Source of the DNA: Nannocystis punicea
GTDB lineage: Bacteria; Myxococcota_A; Polyangia; Nannocystales; Nannocystaceae
Length of the DNA: 64,000 bases
Direction: 5' to 3'
Assembly: GCF_026965555.1 (NCBI RefSeq)
Contig: NZ_CP114040.1
Span: forward strand, 1,736,001 to 1,800,000
Shown: one piece after another, positions 1 through 11,026 of the stretch
Position numbering within the stretch: the first letter of the stretch is position 1
Layout of the letters: each line of letters begins with the position of its first letter
The notes under the pieces: model-generated
Databases searched by the model: none
Told to the model about the DNA's origin: nothing
Seen by the model: the letters and a program-made list of their open reading frames with translations, nothing else
Translations under genes and position numbers: made by a program

Positions 1-3000
1 CGGTCAAGGGCGCCGACGCCAGCGCGGCGCCGGAGGACCGCCCGCGGCTGTTCAGCGCGCCGGGTCAGGCGGTGTTCGTCGAGGTCCCGCACGCGCTCGC
101 GCACCGCGAGGACCTGCGCAAGTCGTGGCTCGCGGAGCTCAAGCTGTTCGCCAAGCGCCGCCAGCCGCTGCACGCGATCGTCCTGTGCGTCGCCGCCGAC
201 GACCTCGTCACCGCCGCCGACCCGGTCGCCCGCGCCGGCGAGATCGGCGACCTGCTCGCCGCCGAGGTCTCGGACCTGGTGACGCACCTGCAGGTCCACG
301 CGCCCGTGTTCCTGGTCGTCACCCGCCTCGACCGCCTGTCCGGCTTCGGCGACGTGCTCGGCGCGTTCGAGACGCTGACGTCGCCGCTGGGCTTCGAGCT
401 GCCCGACGGCCGCAGCGAGGAGCTCGCGCTCAAGGAGCTGCGCTCGCGCTTCGACGCGCTGAGCGGCTGGCTCGACCGCCGCGCCCTGCGCCTGCTCAGC
501 CGCTTCCGCGAGCCCGACCCGCCGCGCCAGGGCCGGATCTACACGCTCGTGCAGCAGATCGCCGGCCTGCAGGAGCCGCTCGCCGCCATCGCCCAGCGCG
601 TGCTCGCGGCCCGCGGCGGCGACCCGGTGCGCTTGCGCGGCGTGTTCCTCACCAGCGCCATGCAGGACGGCGAGCCGGTCGTCGACGCTGTCCTCGAGAA
701 CCTGGCCAGAAAGACACGTGGCAACTTCACCCCGGCCGCGGCCGACCCGACGCCGAGCAAGCGGATCTTCGCCGAGGAGCTGGTCGGCACCCACGTGCTG
801 CGCGCCGGCGGCCTGGCCCGCCGGACCACCCGCACGCTGCAGCGGTCGGCGGTCAAGCGGATCGTCGCCGGCTCGGCGCTCGGCCTGGTCGGCCTCTACA
901 TCGCGCTCGACGCCGCCGGCGCGGCCGGGCGCAACCGCGACCTCAACCAGCAGACCGCCGACGCCGGCGCCGCGGCCGCGGCCGAGCTCAGCGGGCGCCG
1001 GCGGGTCCCGGTCGAGAGCGGCAAGATCGTGCCGCTGCGCGAGCTCCTGGCCCGCTGGGAGGACGAGAGCGGCGACGACCGCGACGACGTGCGCGAGTGG
1101 GGCCTGTTCCGCGGCGAGGTCGTGCCGCCGCTGCGCGCCTTCTACAAGGACGCGATGTTCGCCGGCGTGACCTCGACCCTGCGCGACAAGGCCGAGGCGG
1201 AGCTGCGCGACTTCGCGGCCCGCTTCGAGTCGCCGGAGCTGATCCCCGACATCGAGGACCGGATCCGCAACCGGCTGTCGCTGCGGTTCTACCTGCTCGT
1301 CACCGGCAACAAGAAGAGCTACGAGATGCAGCCGATCACGCAGGAGTCGAAGTTCCTGCGCGAGACGCTGCGGACCCGCTGGTCGGGCAGCTCGCGCACG
1401 CAGGTCGGCACCGCCGAGTACGGGGCGATCGAGCGGGCGGTCGACAAGTACATCGACCTCGCCCAGGACAGCGACTTCACCCTGCCGCGCGAGCCGACGC
1501 TCGTCGAGCAGGTGCAGGAGATCCTCAAGCGCGAGGACTCGGTGCGGGCCGAGGTCGAGAAGATCGTCGAGGAGGTCAACGGCATCCAGGAGCTGTCGAA
1601 GATCAACCTGCGCACGCTGACCGGCCTGCCGGACCTCGAGAACGACGGCACCGAGGTGCGGGCGGCGTTCACGATCGAGGGCTGGGGCTACGTCAAGCGC
1701 GAGCTGGCGAGCGCGCTCGAGGCCGACTCGTGGGTGCTCGGGCTCGACCAGAGCCAGGCCAGCCAGCGCCAGCGCCGGCGCGGCGCCGAGATGCGGACCG
1801 AGTACTTCAAGATGTACACGGAGGAGTGGCGCCGCTTCATCCAGCGCACGCGGATCGCCCCGCCGACCAGCCTCGACGAGGGCAAGCGGCTGATGGGCGA
1901 GCTGGTCAAGGGCCCGCGCCTGCCGCTGTCGCGGGTGTTCGCCGAGCTCAAGCGCCACACCGAGATCGCCGACGACTACGACTACGGCGACAACAAGTCG
2001 CTGATCGACCTGCTGAAGAAGCAGGACAAGAACAGCGGCGGGCTCGTCAAGGCCGACGCGGTGCGCAAGGAGTTCGCGCGCCTGGTGATCTTCGGCGTCG
2101 CCCCCGAGGGCAAGGAGGGCAGCACCGGGCTCGACCAGTACCACGAGCGGCTCAAGCAGCTGCGCGACGCGATCGGCAAGGCGCTCGAGGACAAGGAGGA
2201 GGAGAAGGCGCTGGTCGAGCAGCTGCGCGGCGCGATCGACTTCACCAAGTCGCTGGTGCAGGACGCCGAGCTCGACACCTGGACCGCGGGCACCACCAAG
2301 CTGCTGGTCACGCCGCTCGAGGAGCTGCTGCGCATGCTGGTCCGCGACCAGGGCACCGGCGCGGTGGCCGACTGGTGCGCGCGCATCGTCGAGCCGATGT
2401 ACGAGCGCTTCGACGGCCGCTACCCGTTCGTCGCCGACTCGCGCAGCGACGCGGCCGTGGCCGACTTCGAGGAGTTCTTCCACCCCGAGAACGGCTTCAT
2501 CCGCAAGGCCCGCGAGGAGCTGCTGTCCGGCTACGTGGTGCTCGAGGGCAACACCGTCGAGCTGCGCGACCGCGGCCGCAACGACGGCCCCAAGCTCGAC
2601 TCCGGCGTGATCCGCTTCCTCAACCGCGCCCAGGACATCGGCTCGGTCATGTTCTACAACGAGGAGCTGCGCGTCGACTTCGAGCTCATCCTCGCCTGCA
2701 ACCCGCAGGTCAGCAAGGTCGAGGTCACGATCGAGGGCAAGAAGGTCGACTTCTCGTGCAGCAACGAGAAGCCGTCCGCCCTCCGCTGGCCCGGCAAGGA
2801 GGAGCACGGGGCGTCGCTCAAGGCCTACGGGCGCCAGGGTAACAAGGTGCTCGGGTCGGCCGGCGAGTGGGGCCTGTTCGAGCTGCTCGAGAAGCCGCCG
2901 AGCTCGGTCCCCGAGTTCAAGGGCGACGAGGTCATCAGCTTCCGCTTCGACATGACCTCCTTCAACCTGGGCCTGCTCGACGTGCGCCTGCGGCCGCGCC

Positions 3001-3131
3001 GGGTCCGCGGCGGCACCGCGTTCTTCGGCCTGCCGAACGGCAACAAGCAGTTCCTCTCGCTGGTCCGCGCCGCCGACGTGCTGCCGCCCAAGCGGCTGTT
3101 CACCAACATGGCGCCCTGCGGAGGCGTCTGA
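1..3131 (+). CDS. tssM: T6SS membrane-complex protein TssM (IcmF family), 5' truncated
   Basis: The reading frame is open from the first full codon at position 3, so the start lies upstream of the window; about 1043 residues are visible. The beginning matches the second half of the IcmF GTPase-like domain: a predicted strand VFVEVPHA, a helix with WLAELKLFAKRR, then PVFLVVTRLDRLSGF, the usual TssM NKxD-like strand. The window does not include any Walker A motif. A membrane helix lies near nucleotides 850-910 (IVAGSALGLVGLYIAL), followed by the long periplasmic helical region and a C-terminal beta domain ending about 20 residues after FFGLPNGNKQF. In known systems TssM spans the inner membrane and links TssL to TssJ. 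It stops 2 nt before the next start, so it is operonic with the TssC-like and TssA genes. Family assignment is strong. Confidence 0.9.
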   Translation, partial: VKGADASAAPEDRPRLFSAPGQAVFVEVPHALAHREDLRKSWLAELKLFAKRRQPLHAIVLCVAADDLVTAADPVARAGEIGDLLAAEVSDLVTHLQVHAPVFLVVTRLDRLSGFGDVLGAFETLTSPLGFELPDGRSEELALKELRSRFDALSGWLDRRALRLLSRFREPDPPRQGRIYTLVQQIAGLQEPLAAIAQRVLAARGGDPVRLRGVFLTSAMQDGEPVVDAVLENLARKTRGNFTPAAADPTPSKRIFAEELVGTHVLRAGGLARRTTRTLQRSAVKRIVAGSALGLVGLYIALDAAGAAGRNRDLNQQTADAGAAAAAELSGRRRVPVESGKIVPLRELLARWEDESGDDRDDVREWGLFRGEVVPPLRAFYKDAMFAGVTSTLRDKAEAELRDFAARFESPELIPDIEDRIRNRLSLRFYLLVTGNKKSYEMQPITQESKFLRETLRTRWSGSSRTQVGTAEYGAIERAVDKYIDLAQDSDFTLPREPTLVEQVQEILKREDSVRAEVEKIVEEVNGIQELSKINLRTLTGLPDLENDGTEVRAAFTIEGWGYVKRELASALEADSWVLGLDQSQASQRQRRRGAEMRTEYFKMYTEEWRRFIQRTRIAPPTSLDEGKRLMGELVKGPRLPLSRVFAELKRHTEIADDYDYGDNKSLIDLLKKQDKNSGGLVKADAVRKEFARLVIFGVAPEGKEGSTGLDQYHERLKQLRDAIGKALEDKEEEKALVEQLRGAIDFTKSLVQDAELDTWTAGTTKLLVTPLEELLRMLVRDQGTGAVADWCARIVEPMYERFDGRYPFVADSRSDAAVADFEEFFHPENGFIRKAREELLSGYVVLEGNTVELRDRGRNDGPKLDSGVIRFLNRAQDIGSVMFYNEELRVDFELILACNPQVSKVEVTIEGKKVDFSCSNEKPSALRWPGKEEHGASLKAYGRQGNKVLGSAGEWGLFELLEKPPSSVPEFKGDEVISFRFDMTSFNLGLLDVRLRPRRVRGGTAFFGLPNGNKQFLSLVRAADVLPPKRLFTNMAPCGGV

Positions 3132-3133
3132 CC

Positions 3134-4576
3134 GTGGCGACGGTGCTCGAAGGACTGCTCGAGGGCGTGCCCGAGAGCGACCGCCCGCGGGTCCGCCGCG
3201 GGCTCAAGACGGTGCTGGCCGGCCTGGCCCGCACGGCGGCCTGGCGCGCGCCGGAGCAGGTCGACGCGGTCCACATCGACAGCATGATCGCCGAGCTCGA
3301 CCGCCGGTTGACCAACCAGCTCGACCTGATCCTGCACCACCCGAACGTGCAGGCGCTCGAGTCCGCGTGGCGCGGGCTGCGGTTCGTGATCGAGCACGTG
3401 CGCGAGGGCGACAACACGTTCATCGAGCTGGTCAGCGTGACGAAGCAGGAGCTGGCCGACGACTTCGCCGACGCGCCGGAGATCCCGCAGTCGGGCCTCT
3501 ACCGCCTGGTGTACTCGAGCGCCTACGCGACCTTCGGCGGCAAGCCGTACGGCCTGATCTGCGCCGACTACGACTTCGGCCCCGGGGCGGAGGACCTCGG
3601 GCTCCTGCGGCAGTGCGCCGCGGTCGCGGCGATGGCCCACTCGCCGTTCATCGCCAACGCCGCGGCCGGCTTCTTCGGCCTCGAGTGCCTGGACCAGATG
3701 CCGCGCGTCCGCGACCTGCGGGCGATCCTCGGCGGGCCGCGCTACCGCCTGTGGCACGCGTTCCGCGACACCGAGGACGCGCGCTACGTCGGCCTGTGCC
3801 TGCCGCGGTTCCTGCTGCGCGTGCCGTACCGCGTCGACGGCGACCCGTTCATGCCGCTGCGCTACCGCGAGCGCGTCGAGGGCAACCACGACCACTACCT
3901 GTGGGGCCGGGCCTCGTTCGCGTTCGCGGTGCGGGCGATCGACAGCTTCGCCCGCACGCGCTGGTGCGTGTACATCATCGGCTCGCGCGCCGGCGGGATG
4001 ATCGAGGGGCTGACGCAGATCGGCTTCCCGTCGATGCCGCGCCTGGCCCCGCGCTGCCCGTTCGAGTGCCTGGTCACCAGCCGCATCGAGCACATGCTCA
4101 GCGAGGAGGGCTTCATCGCCCTCGTCTACGACCGCGCGTCGGGCGGGGCGATGATCCACTCGGCGTCGTCGACCCAGCGGCCGCGCAAGTACGCCGACAC
4201 CGAGGAGGGCCGCGCGGCCCAGGCGTCGGAGCGGCTCGGCGCCCAGCTGCCGTACATGTTCCTGGTGTGCCGGCTGTCGCACTACATCAAGCGGGTGCAG
4301 AGCGAGCGGCTCGGCCAGTGGGACAGCCGGCAGACCCTGCAGAAGGAGCTGACCGACTGGCTGCGCGGGTTCGTGTCCGACGTCGAGAACCCCCACTGGG
4401 AGACGCGGGCGAGGAAGCCGCTGCGCAAGGCCTCGATCAAGGTCGAGTCGGTCGAGGGCCAGACCGGCTGGTACCGCTGCCAATTGCTGCTGCAGCCGCA
4501 CCTCACGCACAACAGCGCCTCGTTCACGCTGTCGCTGCTCGGGCGGCTGGAGAAGAGCACGGGCTCGCGCGAGTGA
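3134..4576 (+). CDS. Second TssC-family (VipB) sheath-like protein, no partner TssB beside it
   Basis: This 480-residue protein starts at a GTG 2 nt after the tssM stop. It is a clear TssC/VipB/EvpB homologue: it shares HIDSMIAELDRRLTNQ, ESAWRGLRF, FGGKPYGLICADYDFG, RDTEDARYVGL, LPYMFLVCRLSHYIK and GQTGWYRC with the canonical TssC encoded at 57648-59138. It is about 16 residues shorter and lacks part of the N-terminal segment. TssC normally pairs with TssB to build the contractile sheath, but the only tssB in the window is at 57101, next to the other tssC. The neighbours tssM and tssA suggest it is expressed with T6SS parts. It could be an alternative sheath subunit, a cap or baseplate-proximal variant, or a subunit of another T6SS whose remaining genes lie upstream. 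Family is certain, role is inferred. Confidence 0.88.
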   Translation: MATVLEGLLEGVPESDRPRVRRGLKTVLAGLARTAAWRAPEQVDAVHIDSMIAELDRRLTNQLDLILHHPNVQALESAWRGLRFVIEHVREGDNTFIELVSVTKQELADDFADAPEIPQSGLYRLVYSSAYATFGGKPYGLICADYDFGPGAEDLGLLRQCAAVAAMAHSPFIANAAAGFFGLECLDQMPRVRDLRAILGGPRYRLWHAFRDTEDARYVGLCLPRFLLRVPYRVDGDPFMPLRYRERVEGNHDHYLWGRASFAFAVRAIDSFARTRWCVYIIGSRAGGMIEGLTQIGFPSMPRLAPRCPFECLVTSRIEHMLSEEGFIALVYDRASGGAMIHSASSTQRPRKYADTEEGRAAQASERLGAQLPYMFLVCRLSHYIKRVQSERLGQWDSRQTLQKELTDWLRGFVSDVENPHWETRARKPLRKASIKVESVEGQTGWYRCQLLLQPHLTHNSASFTLSLLGRLEKSTGSRE

Positions 4577-4599
4577 GCCGGGAGAGATAGGAGGGAGCC

Positions 4600-7029
4600 G
4601 TGGCGATCGCCGAGGTGTTCATCAAGGAGGCCGAGGCCATGCTCGCGCCGATCTCCGCCGCCGAGCCCGGCGGCAAGAACCCCAGCACCGACGAGCGCTA
4701 CCAGGAGCTGCGCGTCGAGGTCGACAAGGAGAACTCGCCGATCGGCGAGGCCGTCGGCTGGCCGCGGGTCGAGAGCCTCGGCCGCGAGATCCTCGGCAAG
4801 GTCGCCAAGGACCTCCTCGTCGCCGCCTACACCGCCTTCGCCCTCCACAAGACCCGCGGGATCCACGGCCTCGCCGTCGGCGTCCTCGTCGTCGACGGCC
4901 TGTTCGACCGCTTCTGGGACACCATGTACCCCCCGGTCGCCCGCCTCAAGGGCCGCGGCACCGCGCTCAAGTGGCTGCTCGAGCACGCCGCCTCCGGCCT
5001 GCAGAGCTACACCCCGCAGGTCTCCGACCGCGCGGCGATCACCGCCCTCGTCACCGCCAGCAAGCAGCTCCGCGGCCGCGCTCGCGAGAAGCTCGGCGAC
5101 CACGTGCCCTCCTTCAAGGAGTGGTCCGACCTGATCGACAGCATCCAGGCGACCCTGCCGCCCGAGCCCAAGGCCGAGCTGCAGCCCGAAGCGCCTTCGG
5201 GACAGGTCGCATCGGACATGTCCCAACAGGCAGCACCGCCCGCCGCCCCCGCGGCGCCGCCGGTCGCCGCCGCGCCGCCGCCGGTCGCCGCACCCGCGCC
5301 GGCCGCCGCGCCCGAGCCGCCGCCGCCGCCGGCGAAGCCGACCCCGAAGGACATCGCCGGGCCGTGGCTCGCGCCGATCGCCGGCGCCAACCCGGCCGGC
5401 CGCGACCCGACCGAGTCGACCGAGTACCAGACGATCCTGGCGGAGATCGACAAGCTGCAGTCGCCGACCGGCGGGGCGATCGACTGGGCGGGGATCGTCC
5501 AGAACTCCGACGTGGTCCTGAAGACGCAGGCGAAGGACCTGCGGGTCGTGTGCCACCAGGTGCTGGCGCGCTTCAAGACGAAGCGCATCGACGGCCTCGC
5601 GCTCGGCCTGGCGATCCTCGCCGAGGTCGCGGACGCGTTCTGGGACACCGCGTTCCCGCCGGCGGCGCGCCTGCGCGGCCGCGCGGGGGCGCTGCGCGGG
5701 ATGCTCGAGCAGATCGAGCCGGAGCTCGGCGCGTGGCAGCCGAAGCCGAACGAGCGCGCCGCGCTCGAGCAGCTCAAGGAGAACACGACACGGCTGCAGC
5801 AGGTGGTGCGGGCCCGCTACGCCGACCAGGCGCCCAACCTGCGCCCGCTCCTGCAGTCGATCGACCAGCTGCTGCTGACGATCCCCGCGCCCGAGCCGCC
5901 CAAGCCGGCCGCACCGCCGCCGCCGCCGCCGCCGCCGAAGGTCGAGGCACCGCCGCCGCCGCCGCCGCAGGCAGCACCGCCGCTTCCGCCGCAGCAGGCG
6001 CCGCAACCTGTCCCTCAGGCCAGCCCGCCGAAGCCCGCGGCGGTGATCGAGCCGCCCAAGGCCGTGGCCGCCGCGCCGACCGCCGACCTCGCCGCGGTCG
6101 ACAAGTTCCTGCGCGGCACCGGCGAGGAGCTGGTCAAGCTGGCGCACGCGCTGCGCCGGGCCAAGACCAGCGACGCGCTGGCCTACCGGCTGCTGCGCTC
6201 GGGCCTGTGGATCTACATCGCCGCGCCGCCGCCGATCCGCCCCGACGGCAACACGGCGATCAACGGCCTGCCCGAGGGCGAGCGCAACCGCCTCGAGGCG
6301 CTGATGAACGCCGGCAAGTGGGCCGAGCTGGTCGAGAACAGCGAGTCGTTGCTGCCGATGAACCGCTTCACGCTCGACCTGCACCGCTACAGCATCGAGG
6401 CGCTGAAGCACCTGGGTCCCGACCACGACCCGGCCCTGCGCGGCCTGCTGGCCGAGGTCGGCGCCCTGCTGACGCGCCTGCCGAAGATCTTCGAGCTCAA
6501 GGACAACTCGGGCGTGCCGATGTGCAGCGACGCGACCCGGGCGCTGCTCGAGCGCGAGGCGCTGGGCGGCGGCGGTGGTGGCGGCGCCCCGGCCGCGGCG
6601 GCGCCCGGCGGGCCGGCGCAGATCGTGATCGCGGCCCCGGTCGCCAGCGGGATCGACGACGCAGCGATCGCCCAGATCAAGGGCCTGCTCCGCGGCAAGC
6701 GCGAGGAGGGCCTGCGCCTCGGAGCCGCGCGCGTGCAGTCGGCCGTGGGCGGACGGTCCCGCTTCCTCCGCCGCGTCGAGCTGGCGGAGGCCTGCCTCGA
6801 CGGCGGCGAGGTCGGCCTGGCCCGCTCGCTGTTCGCCGGGCTGGTCGGCGAGATCGACGGGCAACACCTCGAGGCGTGGGAGCCGGAGCTGGCCGCCCGC
6901 TGCCTCGAGGGCCACGTCCGCAGCGCGCCGAAGGGTCAGCCGGCCGAGAAGGCCGCCGTCGACGCGGCGCTGGCCCGCCTCGCCGGCCTCGACCCGGTCC
7001 GCGCGGCCGCGCTGGTGCCGAAGAGCTGA
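4600..7029 (+). CDS. tssA: TssA-like T6SS cap/baseplate protein with duplicated ImpA_N domain
   Basis: The 809-residue protein starts at a GTG preceded by AGGAGGGAG, a strong ribosome binding site (4589-4597). Residues about 8-130 form an ImpA_N domain (LLVAAYTAFALHKTRGIHGL, DRFWDTMYPP, LKGRGTALKWLLEH). A second ImpA_N lies at about 248-385 (KDLRVVCHQVLARFKTKRIDGL, DAFWDTAFPP, LRGRAGALRGMLE). Pro/Ala-rich linkers separate them (about 190-247 and 427-490). The C-terminal 310 residues resemble the VasJ/TssA C-terminal region (SGLWIYI near residue 535, MNRFTLDLHRY near 587), interrupted by a Gly run near 657. TssA proteins normally carry one ImpA_N; they organise sheath and tube polymerisation at baseplate or distal end. 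It is 23 nt after the TssC-like gene, so it is probably the third cistron of one operon. Linkers contain two in-frame copies of the dispersed GGACAT element. Confidence 0.85.
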   Translation: MAIAEVFIKEAEAMLAPISAAEPGGKNPSTDERYQELRVEVDKENSPIGEAVGWPRVESLGREILGKVAKDLLVAAYTAFALHKTRGIHGLAVGVLVVDGLFDRFWDTMYPPVARLKGRGTALKWLLEHAASGLQSYTPQVSDRAAITALVTASKQLRGRAREKLGDHVPSFKEWSDLIDSIQATLPPEPKAELQPEAPSGQVASDMSQQAAPPAAPAAPPVAAAPPPVAAPAPAAAPEPPPPPAKPTPKDIAGPWLAPIAGANPAGRDPTESTEYQTILAEIDKLQSPTGGAIDWAGIVQNSDVVLKTQAKDLRVVCHQVLARFKTKRIDGLALGLAILAEVADAFWDTAFPPAARLRGRAGALRGMLEQIEPELGAWQPKPNERAALEQLKENTTRLQQVVRARYADQAPNLRPLLQSIDQLLLTIPAPEPPKPAAPPPPPPPPKVEAPPPPPPQAAPPLPPQQAPQPVPQASPPKPAAVIEPPKAVAAAPTADLAAVDKFLRGTGEELVKLAHALRRAKTSDALAYRLLRSGLWIYIAAPPPIRPDGNTAINGLPEGERNRLEALMNAGKWAELVENSESLLPMNRFTLDLHRYSIEALKHLGPDHDPALRGLLAEVGALLTRLPKIFELKDNSGVPMCSDATRALLEREALGGGGGGGAPAAAAPGGPAQIVIAAPVASGIDDAAIAQIKGLLRGKREEGLRLGAARVQSAVGGRSRFLRRVELAEACLDGGEVGLARSLFAGLVGEIDGQHLEAWEPELAARCLEGHVRSAPKGQPAEKAAVDAALARLAGLDPVRAAALVPKS
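5194..5232. repeat. Dispersed palindromic element, two degenerate half copies inside tssA linker
   Basis: The stretch contains CCTTCGGGACAGG (5194-5206) followed by GGACATGTCCCAACAGGCA (5214-5232). Both match halves of the CATGTCC/GGACAG element found elsewhere in the window. They are translated in frame as part of a Pro/Ala linker. Confidence 0.5.
6007..6023. repeat. Dispersed palindromic element, degenerate, inside tssA second linker
   Basis: CCTGTCCCTCAGGCCAG differs by one base from the symmetric form CCTGTCCCTCAGGACAG. It is translated in frame within the second Pro-rich linker. Confidence 0.4.
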
Positions 7030-7035
7030 GGGACG

Positions 7036-7066
7036 CATGTCTCCGGGGACATGTCCTCGGGGGCAG
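7036..7066. repeat. Two overlapping copies of the dispersed palindrome after tssA
   Basis: CATGTCTCCGGGGACATG (7036-7053) pairs with itself with G-T allowed. A second copy, CATGTCCTCGGGGGCAG, begins inside its right arm (7050-7066). It sits just after the tssA stop and could also act as a 3' hairpin. Confidence 0.65.
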
Positions 7067-7095
7067 AAGAGCTCGAGGGCCTCGCCCGGCAGGTG

Positions 7096-7421
7096 TCAGG
7101 CCTCGACGAGCCTGGCGAGATACTCGCGGGCGACTCGGAGCACTGCGCTCTCGTCGATCCTCGCCGGCTCCGAGAACTCGAACGGCGAATCGATGAAAGC
7201 CACGTCGTACAGGCCTTCGCCCCACGCGACCATGACTCGCCGCGCCGCCTGGCCGCGAGCGAGCACGAGCGCCGCGTGCGACACTGTCGGCCGCGCGTCG
7301 GCGAACGCGGATCGCGCCGGACCATGTCGGCCAGCTTCCTCATCGCCGTCAGCGTCGGATGGAGCACGCGATGACGCTCGAGACGAGCGAACGCCTCGTC
7401 GACCTCGCCCCACGCGCTCAT
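7096..7421 (-). pseudogene. Small unknown gene with a one-base frameshift
   Basis: An ATG at 7421 opens MSAWGEVDEAFARLERHR and continues to LADMVRRDPR. The protein-like sequence then continues in a neighbouring frame as FADARPTVSHAALVLARG, and ends with SAVLRVAREYLARLVEA and a stop at 7096. Adding one base near 7306 restores a continuous frame of about 108 residues. I do not recognise the family. The protein would be soluble and has no signal peptide. It lies between tssA and a kinase gene, on the opposite strand from tssA. The break could be a true recent mutation or a consensus error, since two other breaks in the window have the same form. Confidence 0.5.
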
Positions 7422-7451
7422 GCGATCGCCATGGTCTTGTCCATTCCAAGA

Positions 7452-7483
7452 CTGTCCAATGAGGCATGTCCTTGGAGACATGC
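7452..7483. repeat. Two adjoining copies of the dispersed palindrome
   Basis: CTGTCCAATGAGGCATG (7452-7468) overlaps GCATGTCCTTGGAGACATGC (7464-7483). The second has a clean 7-bp stem GCATGTC/GACATGC. It sits between the frameshifted gene and the kinase 3' end. Confidence 0.65.
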
Positions 7484-7500
7484 CGAACGCGGCACCGCGC

Positions 7501-9708
<2,208 letters not shown>

Positions 9709-9743
9709 GGCCGCCACGATACCGCAACGCGAGCCCGCGGCGG

Positions 9744-10883
9744 TCACGCCCCGCACGCCGCGCGCAACTCGGCCCGGATCTCCTGCATCAGCGGCACGTA
9801 CGCGTTACCCCCCGGCACGACGTTGCACAGCGTGTCGATCGCGTAACGATCTTCCGGCAAGGATTGGATGAAAGCGCGCAGCTTGGGGGTCGTCTCGGTG
9901 CCGAATCCGTCTTCGTTCTCGCTCGGGTCCCAGGTGCAGGCTGGCTGCCCCATCTTGGGGTCACCGAGCAGACCGACCATGTAGAGGTCGTCGATCCCGG
10001 TCGGCTTGACGTTGGTCAGCGAACCGGCCCAGAACTGCTCGAAGATCTCTTCCGAGCCGTCGTGGCCCTGGGCGTCGTTGTTGTCGTCGTCCTCGTCGGC
10101 CAACAGGATCATCGTGAGGAACGCGCCCGGGCGGTAGAAGCCCTGGTTGCAGCCCATGTTCAGCGTCGGGTCGAGCGCGCCCACCGTCGAGAACAGGGCG
10201 TCGATCGGCCGCTCGTCGGGGTCGCCCCCATTGCCGATGTTGAACAGGCACTCGAGCGTCAGCGGCATGTCGAGGTCGGCCATGGTCGCGTACGGCAGGC
10301 CCTCCATGTGCGTGCACGGATCGCCGTCGTTGTCGGCGGTGACCAGCGCGCCCAGCTTCTGGCACTCGGGGGGGTTCTGCGCGTAGGCGCTGGCGGTGAC
10401 CACGCCGAGGTGGATGCTGCAGGCCTTGCGCAGCTCGGGGATCATCTCGTTGCCGAACGTGGTGATGAAGTCGAGCAGGATCAGGGTCTTGATCAGCATG
10501 CTCGGCGAGTTGTCGGCGACGAACAGGATGTCGAGGTCCTTGCACCGGCCGATCCCGCAGACCTCGCCGGTGGTGTCGATCTCGCCGGTCGTGCTCGTGG
10601 TCGTCAGCGGCGGCAGCGTCGGGTCCGCGGTCGTCGTGGTCGTCGTGGTCGACGTCGACGTCGGCTCGACCGTGGTCGCGTCGCTCGCGGTCATCGTCGT
10701 GGTCGGCGTCGTGGTCGTCGACGTCGGGCTCGTCTGCGCTGTGGGACCGCCGCACACGCCCGCCTCGCAGCGCAGGTTCGGGCCGCAGTCGCTGTCGGCG
10801 GTGCAGGGCTGGCCGGACAGGAAACCACCGGTGAAGCAGGCGCTGAGCGCGAGCGCCCAGGCGACGAGGAGCGGGCGCGCCAT
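9744..10883 (-). CDS. VWA-like secreted lipoprotein
   Basis: The chosen ATG at 10883 gives a 379-residue protein with a short signal peptide and lipobox (LALSAC). Next come a small Cys-rich segment (QPCTADSDCGPNLRCEAGVC), a Thr-rich linker, and a domain starting DILFVADNSPSM. That is a DxSxS-type MIDAS motif, as in von Willebrand factor A domains. The rest has paired cysteines (CSIHLGVV, CTHMEGL, CLFNIGNGG) and an acidic patch LADEDDDNNDAQG. VWA domains bind metal and mediate protein adhesion. The protein probably faces the outer membrane or the surface. It lies upstream of the kinase on the same strand with about 35 nt between stop and start, so co-transcription is likely. Confident for lipoprotein and VWA-like fold; no specific role can be given. 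Confidence 0.82.
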   Translation of the reverse strand: MARPLLVAWALALSACFTGGFLSGQPCTADSDCGPNLRCEAGVCGGPTAQTSPTSTTTTPTTTMTASDATTVEPTSTSTTTTTTTADPTLPPLTTTSTTGEIDTTGEVCGIGRCKDLDILFVADNSPSMLIKTLILLDFITTFGNEMIPELRKACSIHLGVVTASAYAQNPPECQKLGALVTADNDGDPCTHMEGLPYATMADLDMPLTLECLFNIGNGGDPDERPIDALFSTVGALDPTLNMGCNQGFYRPGAFLTMILLADEDDDNNDAQGHDGSEEIFEQFWAGSLTNVKPTGIDDLYMVGLLGDPKMGQPACTWDPSENEDGFGTETTPKLRAFIQSLPEDRYAIDTLCNVVPGGNAYVPLMQEIRAELRAACGA

Positions 10884-10930
10884 CGTCGGCAGTATCGGCG
10901 AGGACGTGCCGACGGTGCAACGTCCGCCGA

Positions 10931-10952
10931 CCTGTCCCATGAGACATTCGGG
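10931..10952. repeat. Dispersed palindrome in a divergent intergenic region
   Basis: CCTGTCCCATGAGACATTCG lies between the divergent VWA lipoprotein and TPR genes. The arms are TGTC and GACA with an imperfect extension. Confidence 0.5.
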
Positions 10953-11026
10953 TCACGGGGCCGGGGCACGGCGCGCGGAACTGCGCCTTGTGGCGGCTGC
11001 GATCGCCGGCATATGATCGCGGCGCG

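Noticed and set aside
4282..7038. Long minus-strand frame opposite tssA
   Set aside because: Arg/Leu/Gly-rich shadow; the tssA frame has clear domains and a ribosome binding site.
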